Origin: Fidelibacterota bacterium
Lineage (GTDB): Bacteria; Fidelibacterota; Marinisomatia; Marinisomatales; TCS55
DNA length: 52,129 nt
Reading direction: 5' to 3'
Assembly: GCA_014239435.1 (NCBI GenBank)
Contig: JAAZYX010000031.1
Span: 1-52,129 of the forward strand
Part shown: one piece after another, positions 43,831-52,129 of the stretch
How the letters are laid out: each line of letters begins with the position of its first letter
Numbering within the stretch: the first letter of the stretch is position 1
The notes under the pieces: generated by a model
What the model saw: the letters and a program-made list of their open reading frames with translations, nothing else
The model's database searches: none
What the model was told of the DNA's origin: nothing
Translations under genes and position numbers: made by a program

Positions 43831-45174
43831 TTACATAAACAGTCCGGCAACCCAAAACATACATTTTTTAAGGAAAGATAAGTTTTCCGGCTGGATGTGC
43901 ATTATAGTCATTTTCTCTTCTGTGAAATAGGCATTAGCAACACGCTGTACATCATCTGCAGTTACAGCATTAAATCGTTCAATCTCCTTATTAAATTCGC
44001 GGTAATCACCCATAATCAATTCCGCATTCCCGAGCGAACTTGCCAGAGAATTTGCGGAATACCGCTCAAATACTTTACCGGCAAGCATTTGTTTTCTTGC
44101 TTTGCTGAGCTCAGTTTCTGATACTCCATTTTCACGAACGTCTTGTACGATATCCATAATCGCTTTTTCAATTGTGGCAGAACTGACTTGAGGAAAATAG
44201 AATGAAAAATAGATAAAAATTCCAGGACCTTTCATGGACATCGGAAAACCCCCTGCGCCCAAAGCCAGTTGTTTTTCACGAACGAGAATCTGATTCAGGC
44301 GGGAACTCTGCCCGTTAGATAAAATGTAGCTGAGAACATCCAGAGCGGCGACATCATCGTGTGCTGAACCCGGAACGGGAAATCCCATGAGTGTCACCGG
44401 GAGATCGAAAGACGATTTCTCATTCAGCACGACTTTTGCGGTCTGAATCGGTACAGACAAATCGGGGTTTTCAGGAAGAGTTCCCAATGGGCGAACCGAA
44501 CCAAAATATTTTTCGACGAGCACTTTTGTATTATTGAGATCAACATCTCCCGCAATCACGAGTGTGGCATTTTCGGGACCGTAAAACATATCATAAAACG
44601 CCTGACATGTTTTAACGGAAACCGTATCCAACTGATCCATAATACCGATCGGCGTAACAGCATAAGGATGATTATCCGGATACATTTGTCCGCGGAATTT
44701 AAGAAACAGTTTGCCGATCGGATTTGCGTTTCGCTGCCGGTATTCTTCGTGTACCACTTCCCGCTCGGTTGCGAGTATATCTTCATTTAGTCGCAAGAGG
44801 TGCATCCGTTCTGCTTCTAGCTTTAAGGCTAGCTCAAGCTTACCGGCCGGAAGGCGTTCATGATAGACGGTAACATCGTCGGAAGTGAAAGCATTGTTGT
44901 AGCCTCCGGCTTCATTAATCAAGCGGGCGTGCTCTTCAGATTCATAATTTTCAGTTCCGCGAAACATCATATGCTCAAACAAATGGGCCGTACCGCGAAT
45001 ACCGTCCCATTCGTCATGGCTGCCGACATCGTACCAAACTTGCACGGCCGCAACCGGAATAGAATGTTTTTCCATGACGATCACTTTAAGGCCGTTATCC
45101 AGCACAAAGTGCGTCGGTTCGTCTGCAAAAATTCCTGTTATAATCAGGAGTGAAATGAACAGTATTTTCTTCAT
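43831..45174 (-). CDS. M16 family zinc peptidase, catalytic subunit
   Basis: The 447-residue protein has a signal peptide (MKKILFISLLIITGIFA) and the inverted zinc motif HLFEH (His64, Glu67, His68) in RGTAHLFEHMMFRGTENY. A third ligand is expected at Glu144 (VHEEYRQR), 76 residues on as in other M16 enzymes. The second half shows MGFPVPGSAHDDVAALDVLS and GQSSRLNQILVREKQLA. Only three bases separate it from its inactive partner. The pair likely degrades small peptides in the periplasm. Confidence 0.93.
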   Translation of the reverse strand: MKKILFISLLIITGIFADEPTHFVLDNGLKVIVMEKHSIPVAAVQVWYDVGSHDEWDGIRGTAHLFEHMMFRGTENYESEEHARLINEAGGYNNAFTSDDVTVYHERLPAGKLELALKLEAERMHLLRLNEDILATEREVVHEEYRQRNANPIGKLFLKFRGQMYPDNHPYAVTPIGIMDQLDTVSVKTCQAFYDMFYGPENATLVIAGDVDLNNTKVLVEKYFGSVRPLGTLPENPDLSVPIQTAKVVLNEKSSFDLPVTLMGFPVPGSAHDDVAALDVLSYILSNGQSSRLNQILVREKQLALGAGGFPMSMKGPGIFIYFSFYFPQVSSATIEKAIMDIVQDVRENGVSETELSKARKQMLAGKVFERYSANSLASSLGNAELIMGDYREFNKEIERFNAVTADDVQRVANAYFTEEKMTIMHIQPENLSFLKKCMFWVAGLFM

Positions 45175-45195
45175 AGAAGCGCCGAATTTAGCCGA

Positions 45196-46965
45196 TTAGC
45201 TGTCGCTCTCCAAGACTGAATAAATATGATGATTTACATTATCCTCAAGCAAATCTAACGGAATCGAACCGTTGCCGAGAACTACATCATGGAAGTCTCG
45301 AATATTGAATTGTTCGCCAAGCGCATCCTCTGCTTTTTTCCGAAGTTCTCTGATTTTCAGTTCGCCGATTTTGTACGCAAGTGCCTGTCCCGGCCACGCG
45401 ATATATCGGTCGATCTCCACTGTTACGTCATTCTCTGTTTTGGCTGTGTTGTCCAACATAAATTGAATCGCCGTTTCGCGGGACCACCCGAATGCATGCA
45501 TACCGGTATCCACAACCAAGCGGCAGGCGCGCCACATTTCATACGTTAGCTGTCCAAATTTGGAATACGGATCCTGATAAAACCCCATCTCTTCGCCGAG
45601 CTTTTCGGCATAGAGTCCCCATCCTTCGGTAAAAGCAGTGAATCCTCCGTGCTTCCGAAATTCCGGAACGTTTTCCAATTCCTGTGCCAGCGAAATCTGA
45701 AGATGATGCCCCGGAACCGCTTCATGCAGAGATAAGGCTTCCATTTCATATTTGGGGCGCGTCTCAATTTTATAGGTATTCGCCCAGAAATATCCTGGCC
45801 GATTCCCTTCTTTCGAACCGGAATAATAATAAGCGGTTGGTGAAGCAGGCGCCTGATAATCCGGAATGGGCTTTACGCCATACGGCATGCGCGGCAATAC
45901 TCCGAACAATTTCACTAGTTCGGGATCGGCTTTTTTGCAAATTGCCTGATACCCTTCTAACAACTCATCTGCCGTCGAATAATAAAAATCCGGATTCGTT
46001 CTGAGATATTCCACAAATTGTTTGAAGCTTCCCTGAAAACCGGATTCAGCAATCACCGCATCCATTTCATTTCGGATGCGGATCACTTCGTTGAGCCCAA
46101 TCCGGTGAATCTCATCTGCAGACTTTTTGGTGGTGGTATAATTTTCTATCTGATAAGCATAATACGCTTCTCCATTCGGGAAATGCATTGCGCCGACATC
46201 TTCCCTCGCGCTCGGTAAATATTCTTCAGAGAAGAAATCATCCAAAGCATTAAAGGATTCAAAAATATGTTTTTCTACCGCTTTTTTTCCCCGTAATACA
46301 TACGTCTCATGCAACGAGTCGGGCAGGACCGACAATTTTTCTTTAAACGGCTTGAAGAACGGACTGTCTTCAACTTCCAATTTATACTGAGCTTTAATTT
46401 GTTCAGGAACCGACCTGAGAATTATTTTCGGCTGAATAAATCCATCTTTAAGGCCGGCTTCCATCAGCGCAATAATCTGATCCATATATACGGGAAATGC
46501 TTCGAGCCGTTTTAGGTAATTGTCAAAATCCGTTTGATTCCTGAATGGCGTAATGTTGACCAAATTCGGTGCATTAATCTGCACACCTCCCATTTGGTCA
46601 ATCGGCATCAAATAACCTTTATATTTGAATCCTTCCAATCCGCGGGTGAGGTTTTTGCGGTAAAGATCAAAATTCAGTTTATCGGTATCATTCAGTTTTT
46701 CTCGGGGAATTTCATCCAGCTTTTCCAGAAGATTTTCGGAATTCTCATGGCGTCCTTCAATGGCATCCATGCTCATGTCTGTCAGGCGGTCGTTATACCG
46801 GTCATCACCTTGGTATGTGGCTCTTTCAGGATGCTCTTTCAATCCCTTTTCCCACTCATCCTCAAATAGTTGATGGAGCGAGGCAGACGCCTCCTCCGGT
46901 GACATTTCGCATCCAGCAGACAGTAGAAGCGCAAAGACGGCTAGGGCGGATATTAATATTCTCAT
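45196..46965 (-). CDS. DUF885 family lipoprotein, predicted metallopeptidase
   Basis: The 589-residue protein has a lipobox (MRILISALAVFALLLSAGC, Cys19), so it is membrane-attached. The family signature is SLHEAVPGHHLQISLAQE (HExxPGHH) near residue 400, followed by FTEGWGLYAEKLG. DUF885 is related to M32-like gluzincins, and HEAxPGHH with the downstream Glu is thought to bind zinc. The length is typical. It sits in tandem with the M16 pair (21-base gap), which suggests a peptide-degradation module. Confidence 0.92.
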   Translation of the reverse strand: MRILISALAVFALLLSAGCEMSPEEASASLHQLFEDEWEKGLKEHPERATYQGDDRYNDRLTDMSMDAIEGRHENSENLLEKLDEIPREKLNDTDKLNFDLYRKNLTRGLEGFKYKGYLMPIDQMGGVQINAPNLVNITPFRNQTDFDNYLKRLEAFPVYMDQIIALMEAGLKDGFIQPKIILRSVPEQIKAQYKLEVEDSPFFKPFKEKLSVLPDSLHETYVLRGKKAVEKHIFESFNALDDFFSEEYLPSAREDVGAMHFPNGEAYYAYQIENYTTTKKSADEIHRIGLNEVIRIRNEMDAVIAESGFQGSFKQFVEYLRTNPDFYYSTADELLEGYQAICKKADPELVKLFGVLPRMPYGVKPIPDYQAPASPTAYYYSGSKEGNRPGYFWANTYKIETRPKYEMEALSLHEAVPGHHLQISLAQELENVPEFRKHGGFTAFTEGWGLYAEKLGEEMGFYQDPYSKFGQLTYEMWRACRLVVDTGMHAFGWSRETAIQFMLDNTAKTENDVTVEIDRYIAWPGQALAYKIGELKIRELRKKAEDALGEQFNIRDFHDVVLGNGSIPLDLLEDNVNHHIYSVLESDS

Positions 46966-47031
46966 GAAATTTCCTTATAGATTCGGGTTAAAACGAGCGG
47001 TGAATTTACACAGCTCTTCGAAAATTGGCAG

Positions 47032-47499
47032 TTATTCCTTTACTTTTATTGAAAGGGTAATCACCATTTCCGCCACAGGTTCATCATCAATAGATGGAAC
47101 GGATGCAATGATGTTCAGTGGAAGATTTTGGCGCTCACCGGTTTGAACGGCGGCATCGACAAGAGCGCGGACTGCATCGCCTTGCGTACAGGTAAAATGT
47201 ACATCGCCTTTGGCAAGCTTCAGGAAGTCAGCTTTAAAGTCTTTGAAAATGGGAACAATCTTTTTCTTTTGTTTTCCGATGAAGCGCATAGCCATTAGCC
47301 CTGCGGAAAGATCGGCGCCAACAGCAAAAGCGCCGAAGTAAAAGGATCCGACGTGATTTCGCGTCCTGCGAGTGAGCGGAATTTTTAATGTCATGGATTC
47401 ATCATTAATGCTAACAACAGATGGGCGGCAATAGAAAATCATCGGGATTTTTGTAAGTCCCAATAATCTGATAAGTGCGGTTCCCTTTATTGCATCCAT
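47032..47499 (-). CDS. DUF4442 hotdog-fold protein
   Basis: The 155-residue protein is a single hotdog domain of the DUF4442 type, related to acyl-CoA thioesterases. Recognisable blocks are the long helix with NHVGSFYFGAFAVGADLSAG then LMAMRFIG, and a C-terminal beta-strand run (MVITLSIKVKE). The active-site residues of true thioesterases are not clear. One base separates it from the DUF309 stop-to-start junction, so it belongs to the same transcript. Confidence 0.78.
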   Translation of the reverse strand: MDAIKGTALIRLLGLTKIPMIFYCRPSVVSINDESMTLKIPLTRRTRNHVGSFYFGAFAVGADLSAGLMAMRFIGKQKKKIVPIFKDFKADFLKLAKGDVHFTCTQGDAVRALVDAAVQTGERQNLPLNIIASVPSIDDEPVAEMVITLSIKVKE

Positions 47500-47500
47500 T

Positions 47501-47911
47501 TTACATCGTTTCGATTTGGATAGCGTATTCCGTTACGGATTCTCTATTACTGTGTGTTTTTTCAAGAAGACGGTTTATTTCCGGGATATCAATCCCAAGA
47601 AAATTATGGCTGAGAAGCGCAAGTTTCCTGGTAGCTTTTTGTAGGTTTCGTTCTCCCAATCCCGGTTTCTCGGATGTCAGTCCGTGAAGCCCGGCGGTAA
47701 ACTGAATTAATCCTCGAAGGATAATTTCTCCGTCGTCTTCCGGCCCATTCGTCATCGGCATCCACACATCTTCCCATGCTTCATGCGCTTCCCAATATTC
47801 TCCAGAATTAAAAAAGTCTATTCCTTTCTGGAAAGCATCCTCTTGTTCGGAAGTCAAAACCGGATCCTGAATTGTTGATATTTCTTCTATTTTTCTCTTT
47901 CGCGGCGGCAT
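47501..47911 (-). CDS. DUF309 family protein
   Basis: The 136 residues have the DUF309 signature: AFQKGIDFFNSGEYWEAHEA then WEDVWM, followed by GLIQFTAGLHGL and a helical end. The family forms small helical bundles; its function is unknown. The gene lies six bases downstream of the amidohydrolase gene and one base upstream of DUF4442. Confidence 0.88.
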   Translation of the reverse strand: MPPRKRKIEEISTIQDPVLTSEQEDAFQKGIDFFNSGEYWEAHEAWEDVWMPMTNGPEDDGEIILRGLIQFTAGLHGLTSEKPGLGERNLQKATRKLALLSHNFLGIDIPEINRLLEKTHSNRESVTEYAIQIETM

Positions 47912-47917
47912 GGCTAA

Positions 47918-49207
47918 TCAGTCTCTCGTTTCATTTTTAAATACAGTTCCACCTTTCATAACAAAAGACACATTTTGCAAAATGGTTATGTCTTCCACCG
48001 GATTTCCTTTTACGGCAATAATGTCAGCTGCTTTTCCAGCTTCCACGGTTCCGAATGTATCTGAATTTCCCAAGAGTTCTGCTGCAACTTTGGTCGCAGA
48101 CTGAATCGTTTCCATTGGTTGCATACCGGCCTCTACCATATATTGAAATTCCCTTCCGTTGTTTCCGTGGTACGACACACCGCTGTCCGTTCCGAACGCA
48201 ATTTTAACACCTGCTTTGTACGCTTTGGATAATGTGATCTTAATCTGCGGGCCGATTTTTGCTGCTTTCGGACGAATAATTTCCGGATAATATCCGTCCA
48301 CTTTGGCTTTTTCTGCGACAAACTCACCGGCGGATATGGTTGGCACATAATAGGTTCCGTGCTTTTTCATAAGGCGCATCGTTTCTGCATCCATCAGTGT
48401 TCCGTGTTCGATGGATCGGACGCCGGCGCGTACGGCGCGCTTCATTCCTTCGGCGCCATGTGCATGCGCTGCCACATGCATATCATAGTCGGCGGCTGTT
48501 TCCACGATGGCTCGAATTTCCTCTTCCTTAAACTGAGGATTTTCACCGCTTTTCGCCACACTCAGCACGCCGCCGGTAGCGGTAATCTTAACCAAATCGG
48601 CGCTATTTTTATACCGCTGACGAACGGCTTTCCGTGCGTCTGCGATACCGTTCACCACGCCTTCCGCCGGACCGGGATCTCCCATAAGTTCAAAGCGCAT
48701 TCCGTTAGTTGGATCGGCATGGCCGCCGGTGGTAGCAAGCGATTTCCCCGCGCTGAAAATTCGAGGACCGACAATGTATCCTTTATTGATGGCGTCGCGC
48801 ATAGAGGTGTTGACAGACCCTCCCAAATCGCGAACAGTGGTAAATCCCGCCATCAGAGTACGTTCGGCATATTGGGTGGCACGAAAGGCATAATCATCCA
48901 AATCCAGGGTAAAGCGTTCCATATAGCGCTTCGGATTGGATTCGCCGGACAAATGCACATGCATATCCATCAGTCCCGGCAGCACTGTGTAGCCGCTTAA
49001 ATCTATGAGTGTATCGTCAGTCTTCGGTTTTGTAAACCCTTTCGTAACTTCCAATATTTTCCCGTCGGAAATAATTACCGAAACCTTTTTTGCAACGTCA
49101 TCGGACGAACCGTTAATCAGCGCTCCGCAGTGAATAATGGTATTCTGTGCTGTCAGTATTCCTAACAACATTCCGGCTATTCCGATCATTCGAGTCGTTA
49201 ATTTCAT
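47918..49207 (-). CDS. Secreted amidohydrolase (imidazolonepropionase/Xaa-Pro dipeptidase-like)
   Basis: The 429-residue protein has a signal peptide ([20 protein letters not shown]) and a metal-dependent amidohydrolase fold. It opens with [12 protein letters not shown] (His83, His85). [13 protein letters not shown]-like [12 protein letters not shown] follows with the likely carboxylated Lys, then [22 protein letters not shown] (two His ligands) and the Asp in [10 protein letters not shown]. Members of this secreted subgroup act on dipeptides or related amides. It heads the DUF309/DUF4442 run and fits the peptidase cluster downstream. Confidence 0.92.
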   Translation of the reverse strand: MKLTTRMIGIAGMLLGILTAQNTIIHCGALINGSSDDVAKKVSVIISDGKILEVTKGFTKPKTDDTLIDLSGYTVLPGLMDMHVHLSGESNPKRYMERFTLDLDDYAFRATQYAERTLMAGFTTVRDLGGSVNTSMRDAINKGYIVGPRIFSAGKSLATTGGHADPTNGMRFELMGDPGPAEGVVNGIADARKAVRQRYKNSADLVKITATGGVLSVAKSGENPQFKEEEIRAIVETAADYDMHVAAHAHGAEGMKRAVRAGVRSIEHGTLMDAETMRLMKKHGTYYVPTISAGEFVAEKAKVDGYYPEIIRPKAAKIGPQIKITLSKAYKAGVKIAFGTDSGVSYHGNNGREFQYMVEAGMQPMETIQSATKVAAELLGNSDTFGTVEAGKAADIIAVKGNPVEDITILQNVSFVMKGGTVFKNETRD

Positions 49208-49228
49208 GTGTCTTCCTTTCAGTGTTTA

Positions 49229-49741
49229 TTACCACCGATGGTAGGCCGGATGTCCCGGATCCACCGATACAAATGTTCCTCGGCATACGGCGCAGACTTT
49301 TCCGTCCGCTTCCAGTTCGCCTTCAATTACGGCTTTTTTACCATCAAGCTCTACCAATTTGGCAGAAAGCGAAAGCGGTGAGCTACTCGGCGTAGGGCGT
49401 AATAATTTTACGGAATATTCCGCAGTAACGGTAGAAGGCGCATCCTGTTTTCCCGATGCCTGCATCACGTAAAATGCTGCCGTCCAGTTGCAGTGACAGT
49501 CCAGCAAGGTACCGATAATGCCGCCGTTTAATACACCCGGAAATGCTTCGTGGTGTTTTTCTGCATTCCATTCCGCAATTACCACATCGCCATCTACATA
49601 GCTTTGTATTCGAAGGCCTTTTTCATTCGCGGGACCGCAGCCGAAACACATGCTCTTTTCAGCGTAGGTTTCCTGAAGGCATTTTTTCACGGTATCAATA
49701 TCCGGCAGGGTGACCGTCCTTTCTTGATTCTGACACGCCAA
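49229..49741 (-). CDS. PaaI-like hotdog thioesterase
   Basis: The 170-residue protein has CFGCGPANEKGLRI near the N-terminus, HHEAFPGVLNGGIIGTLLDC then HCNWTA as the catalytic hotdog helix, and PSTVTAEYSVKLLRPTP. This is the PaaI/THEM4-type acyl-CoA thioesterase pattern. No signal peptide is present. The gene lies 21 bases upstream of the amidohydrolase gene and is the likely first gene of the minus-strand run. Confidence 0.88.
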   Translation of the reverse strand: MACQNQERTVTLPDIDTVKKCLQETYAEKSMCFGCGPANEKGLRIQSYVDGDVVIAEWNAEKHHEAFPGVLNGGIIGTLLDCHCNWTAAFYVMQASGKQDAPSTVTAEYSVKLLRPTPSSSPLSLSAKLVELDGKKAVIEGELEADGKVCAVCRGTFVSVDPGHPAYHRW

Positions 49742-50026
49742 CGTACACTTTATTTCTCGCGTCCCATTTTATTGCCCGATAACCGCCGTATCCGCCATTC
49801 CATGGATTGCGAATACTTCGGACCGCTTGGTAAAAGGTCCACAGGTTAGTCGGTTTTGATTTCCCATGAGAATACCGACAAAAATTATAATACTAACACA
49901 AATGCTTTCCATACCTGTTATTGTCCTTGCTTCACGGTTCAACTTACAAAATCACCGCTTTTTAAGGAATGTACATTTAGATTCACCTCTTCAAAAACTT
50001 TGCTAATTATCACTTAAAGGAAAATT
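49742..50026. other. Divergent intergenic region (thioesterase and outer-membrane-like gene)
   Basis: 285 bases with promoters for two divergent genes presumably inside. AAAGGAAAATT before 50027 is a ribosome-binding site. A short open frame at 49866-50006 (46 codons, starting MRIPTKIIILTQML) could be a small membrane peptide but has no clear ribosome-binding site or known relative, so it is not called as a gene. No terminator or RNA structure is seen. Confidence 0.5.
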
Positions 50027-50539
50027 ATGAAAAATGTATTTATTATAGGTGTCGGATGTCTAATGCTTATAATAACAAAACCAGTGTCTGCACAGAATTG
50101 GGTTATCAGCGGAGCGTACGGAACGCCCGTTTACAAAAGCGGGTATTACGAAAGCGCATCCAGCGCCGGACTTGCGATAAGAGCTCCTATCTCGATTCAA
50201 ACTGGTCCGTTTGTAATTGGTGTTGGTCTGTACGGCGGGCAAACATCAGGAAAAAATACAAATAATAAAGATTTCTCCGGCGTGGAAGGATGGGGCGCGC
50301 TAATCATTTCTCTCAAAGACCCTTTCGTCATTCCATTCAGTATTCACGCCGGTGGAGGCATTGTGCCGACAGGATTAGGTGTAACCGGCGGATTGGATAT
50401 GGTTCTGGTGTCCTCGCCTTTCACCATGAGTTTAAGTGTGAACTCCACGCTTCCCATTGTAAATCCTGATCTCTTTTTTCCGCATCCTGCACATTTAACA
50501 CGCGTATTTCTGACAGTATCTTCACCCATTAGAGGATAA
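50027..50539 (+). CDS. Small outer-membrane-like protein of unknown function
   Basis: The 170-residue protein has a signal peptide (MKNVFIIGVGCLMLIITKPVSA). Glycine-rich amphipathic beta-strands follow (SAGLAIRAPISIQTGPFVIG, VGLYGGQTSG, FSIHAGGGIVPTGLGVTGGL), suggesting an eight-strand barrel. No haem or metal motif is present. AAAGGAAAATT provides the ribosome-binding site. It lies 13 bases before the cysteine desulfurase gene, probably only a shared transcript. Confidence 0.72.
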   Translation: MKNVFIIGVGCLMLIITKPVSAQNWVISGAYGTPVYKSGYYESASSAGLAIRAPISIQTGPFVIGVGLYGGQTSGKNTNNKDFSGVEGWGALIISLKDPFVIPFSIHAGGGIVPTGLGVTGGLDMVLVSSPFTMSLSVNSTLPIVNPDLFFPHPAHLTRVFLTVSSPIRG

Positions 50540-50552
50540 TTATTTCTCAAAC

Positions 50553-51677
50553 ATGAATCGCATTTATCTGGACAATAATGCCACGACTCCCGTAGATCCG
50601 GAAGTGCTGAAATCCATGATTCCATATTTCACCGATGAATTCGGCAACGCCGCCAGTCGGCATCCGTTTGGATGGAAAGCGCAGGAAGCCGTGGGCCGAG
50701 CGAGAAACATCATCGCCGCCGAACTGAGCGCGAAACCGAAAGAAATCATTTTCACCAGCGGAGCGACCGAAAGCGTAAATCTTGCCATCAAAGGTTTTTG
50801 CGAAGCGAATGAATCCAAAGGAAAGCACATCATCACTCAGGTGATTGAACATAAGGCAGTTTTGGACACTTGCGCCGAAATGGAAGCGCGCGGATGGGAC
50901 GTTACCACACTTCCGATTCAAGCTGACGGACTCATCAGTTTGGCCGATTTAAAAAACGCGATTCGGGACGATACTATGCTGGTGTCAATCATGCACGCCA
51001 ATAACGAAATCGGCGTTATTCATGATCTGGAAGCGATCGGCACATTATGCAGAGAGAACGGCATTTGCTTCTTTACGGATGCGGCCCAGTCGTTTGGAAA
51101 AATTCCAACGGATGTGCAGGCTATGAATCTTTCTATGCTCGCCGGTACCGCCCACAAAATGTACGGACCAAAAGGCATCGGATTTCTCTACGTCAATTCT
51201 GATGTGAAACTAAAACTTCAAATGGACGGCGGCGGACACGAACGCGGACTGCGCTCGGGAACCCTGCCGGTGCCTCTGATTGTAGGATTTGGGGAAGCAG
51301 TAAAACGGTGTGCTGACCTTCGAGACGAAGAAACCGAACGGCTGAAGTCCATGCGGGACAGATTGTTGAAGGGAATTTTAAATGCTTTGCCGGACACGAT
51401 TGTAAACGGAACTCTAGAACCGCGGCTGGGAAATAATTTGAATGTGTCTTTCCCGAATGTGGATGGCGAGGCACTGCATCTGAAATTGGAATCCATTTCT
51501 TGCTCGTCAGGCTCTGCATGCACCAGCGCTACTTTGGAACCTAGCTATGTAATGAAAGCGCTCGGACACAGTGATGCTTTGGCAAAAGCGTCTTTGCGAA
51601 TTGGCTTCGGCCGTCTCAACTCAGAATCGGATGTGGATGAGGCGCTGCAAGAAATTGTGGGAGCGGTGCAATCATAA
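50553..51677 (+). CDS. Cysteine desulfurase (NifS/IscS type)
   Basis: PLP enzyme that takes sulfur from cysteine for Fe-S clusters and thio-modification. The 374-residue protein has YLDNNATTPVDPEV, the GATESVNLAIKG block and TDAAQSFGK. The PLP lysine is Lys202 in GTAHKMYGPKGIG. The class I mobile-loop cysteine is Cys323 in SCSSGSACTSATLEPSYVM. SSGSACTS matches IscS, but no iscU or mnmA gene follows in the window, so NifS- or IscS-like use cannot be separated. Confidence 0.95.
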   Translation: MNRIYLDNNATTPVDPEVLKSMIPYFTDEFGNAASRHPFGWKAQEAVGRARNIIAAELSAKPKEIIFTSGATESVNLAIKGFCEANESKGKHIITQVIEHKAVLDTCAEMEARGWDVTTLPIQADGLISLADLKNAIRDDTMLVSIMHANNEIGVIHDLEAIGTLCRENGICFFTDAAQSFGKIPTDVQAMNLSMLAGTAHKMYGPKGIGFLYVNSDVKLKLQMDGGGHERGLRSGTLPVPLIVGFGEAVKRCADLRDEETERLKSMRDRLLKGILNALPDTIVNGTLEPRLGNNLNVSFPNVDGEALHLKLESISCSSGSACTSATLEPSYVMKALGHSDALAKASLRIGFGRLNSESDVDEALQEIVGAVQS

Positions 51678-51910
51678 ACAACCTGATTTCTAGATCAATG
51701 CCAGAGGCGTTTCATAAGGCATAACAAAAAATTATCCTACGATGTGTGCGTGTCTTTTAATCCCCCGATCCACCCCCGTCTTCCTTTTCGCGGTTGAGAA
51801 AGTTGGGTTGAAAAACATGTTCAAATTGGCTTGTGTCCCCTACTGTGTCCCCCAAATGCGTGTCCCCATTTAATATATGTTTGATATTGATTGAATCTAT
51901 ATGACAAAAC

Positions 51911-51937
51911 AAAAGCCCCTCAATTAAGAAGGGCTTT
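51911..51937 (+). terminator. Terminator-like hairpin after the cysteine desulfurase gene
   Basis: AAAGCCC (51912-51918) and GGGCTTT (51931-51937) pair over 7 bp around a 12-base loop, with a short T-run in the right arm. It lies about 235 bases after the gene's stop. The following sequence is not T-rich, so it may be a weak terminator. Confidence 0.45.
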
Positions 51938-51977
51938 ATGTCGGTAATCTGGTCTTACCGAGAAGTCGGGGTGAGAG

Positions 51978-52022
51978 GATTCCCCGCTTGCCCTCCCGTT
52001 GGTCGGGAGCGGGCAGGGAATC
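51978..52022. repeat. Interrupted inverted repeat with GCGGGCAGGG motif
   Basis: GATTCCC at 51978-51984 pairs with GGGAATC at 52016-52022, and the inner CTCCCG pairs with CGGGAG around a short loop. The stem between is imperfect. The GCGGGCAGGG motif is shared with the inverted repeat upstream of tdh (13671-13723). Confidence 0.6.
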
Positions 52023-52092
52023 TCTAGAGGTTCTCATTATCATTTTTTATATAAAAAAAGGCCAAAACTTTCGTGCTGACCTTTTATCTGTC

Positions 52093-52124
52093 GGGGTGAT
52101 CCCGATGCGAAATCGGGACGACCC
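52093..52124. repeat. Palindromic repeat at the window edge
   Basis: GGGGT/ACCCC and TCCCGAT/ATCGGGA pair (12 bp) with two mismatched bases between the two stems and a GCGA loop region. The inner ATCGGGA/TCCCGAT pair also occurs, in the reverse order, at 13615-13642. Confidence 0.55.
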
Positions 52125-52129
52125 CATGA

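Larger units (their letters stand above)
51678..52129. other. Non-coding, repeat-rich end of the window
   Basis: 452 bases without a credible gene. They hold three GTGTCCCC direct repeats (51833-51867) and a terminator-like hairpin (51912-51937). Further hairpins are CGGTAA/TTACCG (51942-51960), a long interrupted inverted repeat (51978-52022) and a 12-bp palindrome at the very end (52093-52124). 'gtcggggtga' occurs twice (51965-51974 and 52090-52099). The density of structures suggests a repeat cluster, possibly next to a tRNA or a mobile element outside the window. Confidence 0.65.

Noticed and set aside
49866-50006. 46-codon open frame in the intergenic region, starting MRIPTKIIIL
   Set aside because: No clear ribosome-binding site and no recognisable family; could be real, but the evidence is too thin.

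Overview
The window most resembles a chromosomal segment from an FCB-group bacterium, and within that group Candidatus Marinimicrobia (SAR406/Neomarinimicrobiota) or a close relative. The basis is four secreted proteins ending in a type IX secretion (T9SS type A) sorting domain of the PNPFNP..TI.F ... GVYFA.L ... K.LLK kind, an Omp85-type outer-membrane protein, several lipoproteins (so a Gram-negative envelope), and moderate GC with few repeats. The assignment is inference: there is no rRNA gene in the window.

Left part (118-13246), all on the minus strand. Transcription runs from parA through parB, an M23 peptidase, a bactofilin, two small ATP-synthase accessory membrane proteins and a complete F1Fo ATP synthase (a, c, b, delta, alpha, gamma, beta, epsilon). 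Most junctions overlap or are only a few bases, and a hairpin plus T-run terminator follows the epsilon gene. Downstream lie aspS, a short-chain dehydrogenase and a secreted MsrA. This is a core growth cluster coupling chromosome partition, envelope structure and energy conversion.

Middle part (13247-24177), plus strand. A 607-base intergenic region full of small palindromes separates parA from a threonine catabolism pair (tdh, kbl). A T9SS-exported alpha/beta-hydrolase, secD-secF, an EamA transporter, ogt, a DUF502 membrane protein and plsY follow.

Region 24178-28310 is the most unusual. A minus-strand operon encodes an outer-membrane barrel protein with one N-terminal c-type haem motif, a dihaem cytochrome related to the photosynthetic reaction-centre cytochrome domain, a lipoprotein and an Omp85 barrel. 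It looks like an envelope redox or electron-conduit cassette. Next to it are a tiny two-repeat protein with operator-like repeats upstream, and a tRNA-Arg(TCT).

Region 28341-42438 is accessory. It holds T9SS cargo (a putative monohaem protein with a CX4CH motif, an M43 metalloprotease fused to a beta-helix, and a DUF1800/DUF1501 pair), a GT61-like glycosyltransferase, a dockerin-bearing esterase, YbjQ, KatG, an MBL hydrolase, small envelope proteins and a cold-shock protein. Two sorting-domain genes carry palindromic elements inside the coding sequence at the same place in the domain.

Right part (42454-49741, minus) is a peptide-degradation and thioesterase run: an M16 pair, a DUF885 peptidase-like lipoprotein, DUF4442, DUF309, a secreted amidohydrolase and a PaaI-like thioesterase. 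A small outer-membrane-like protein and a cysteine desulfurase (plus strand) come next, and the last 450 bases are non-coding and rich in repeats.
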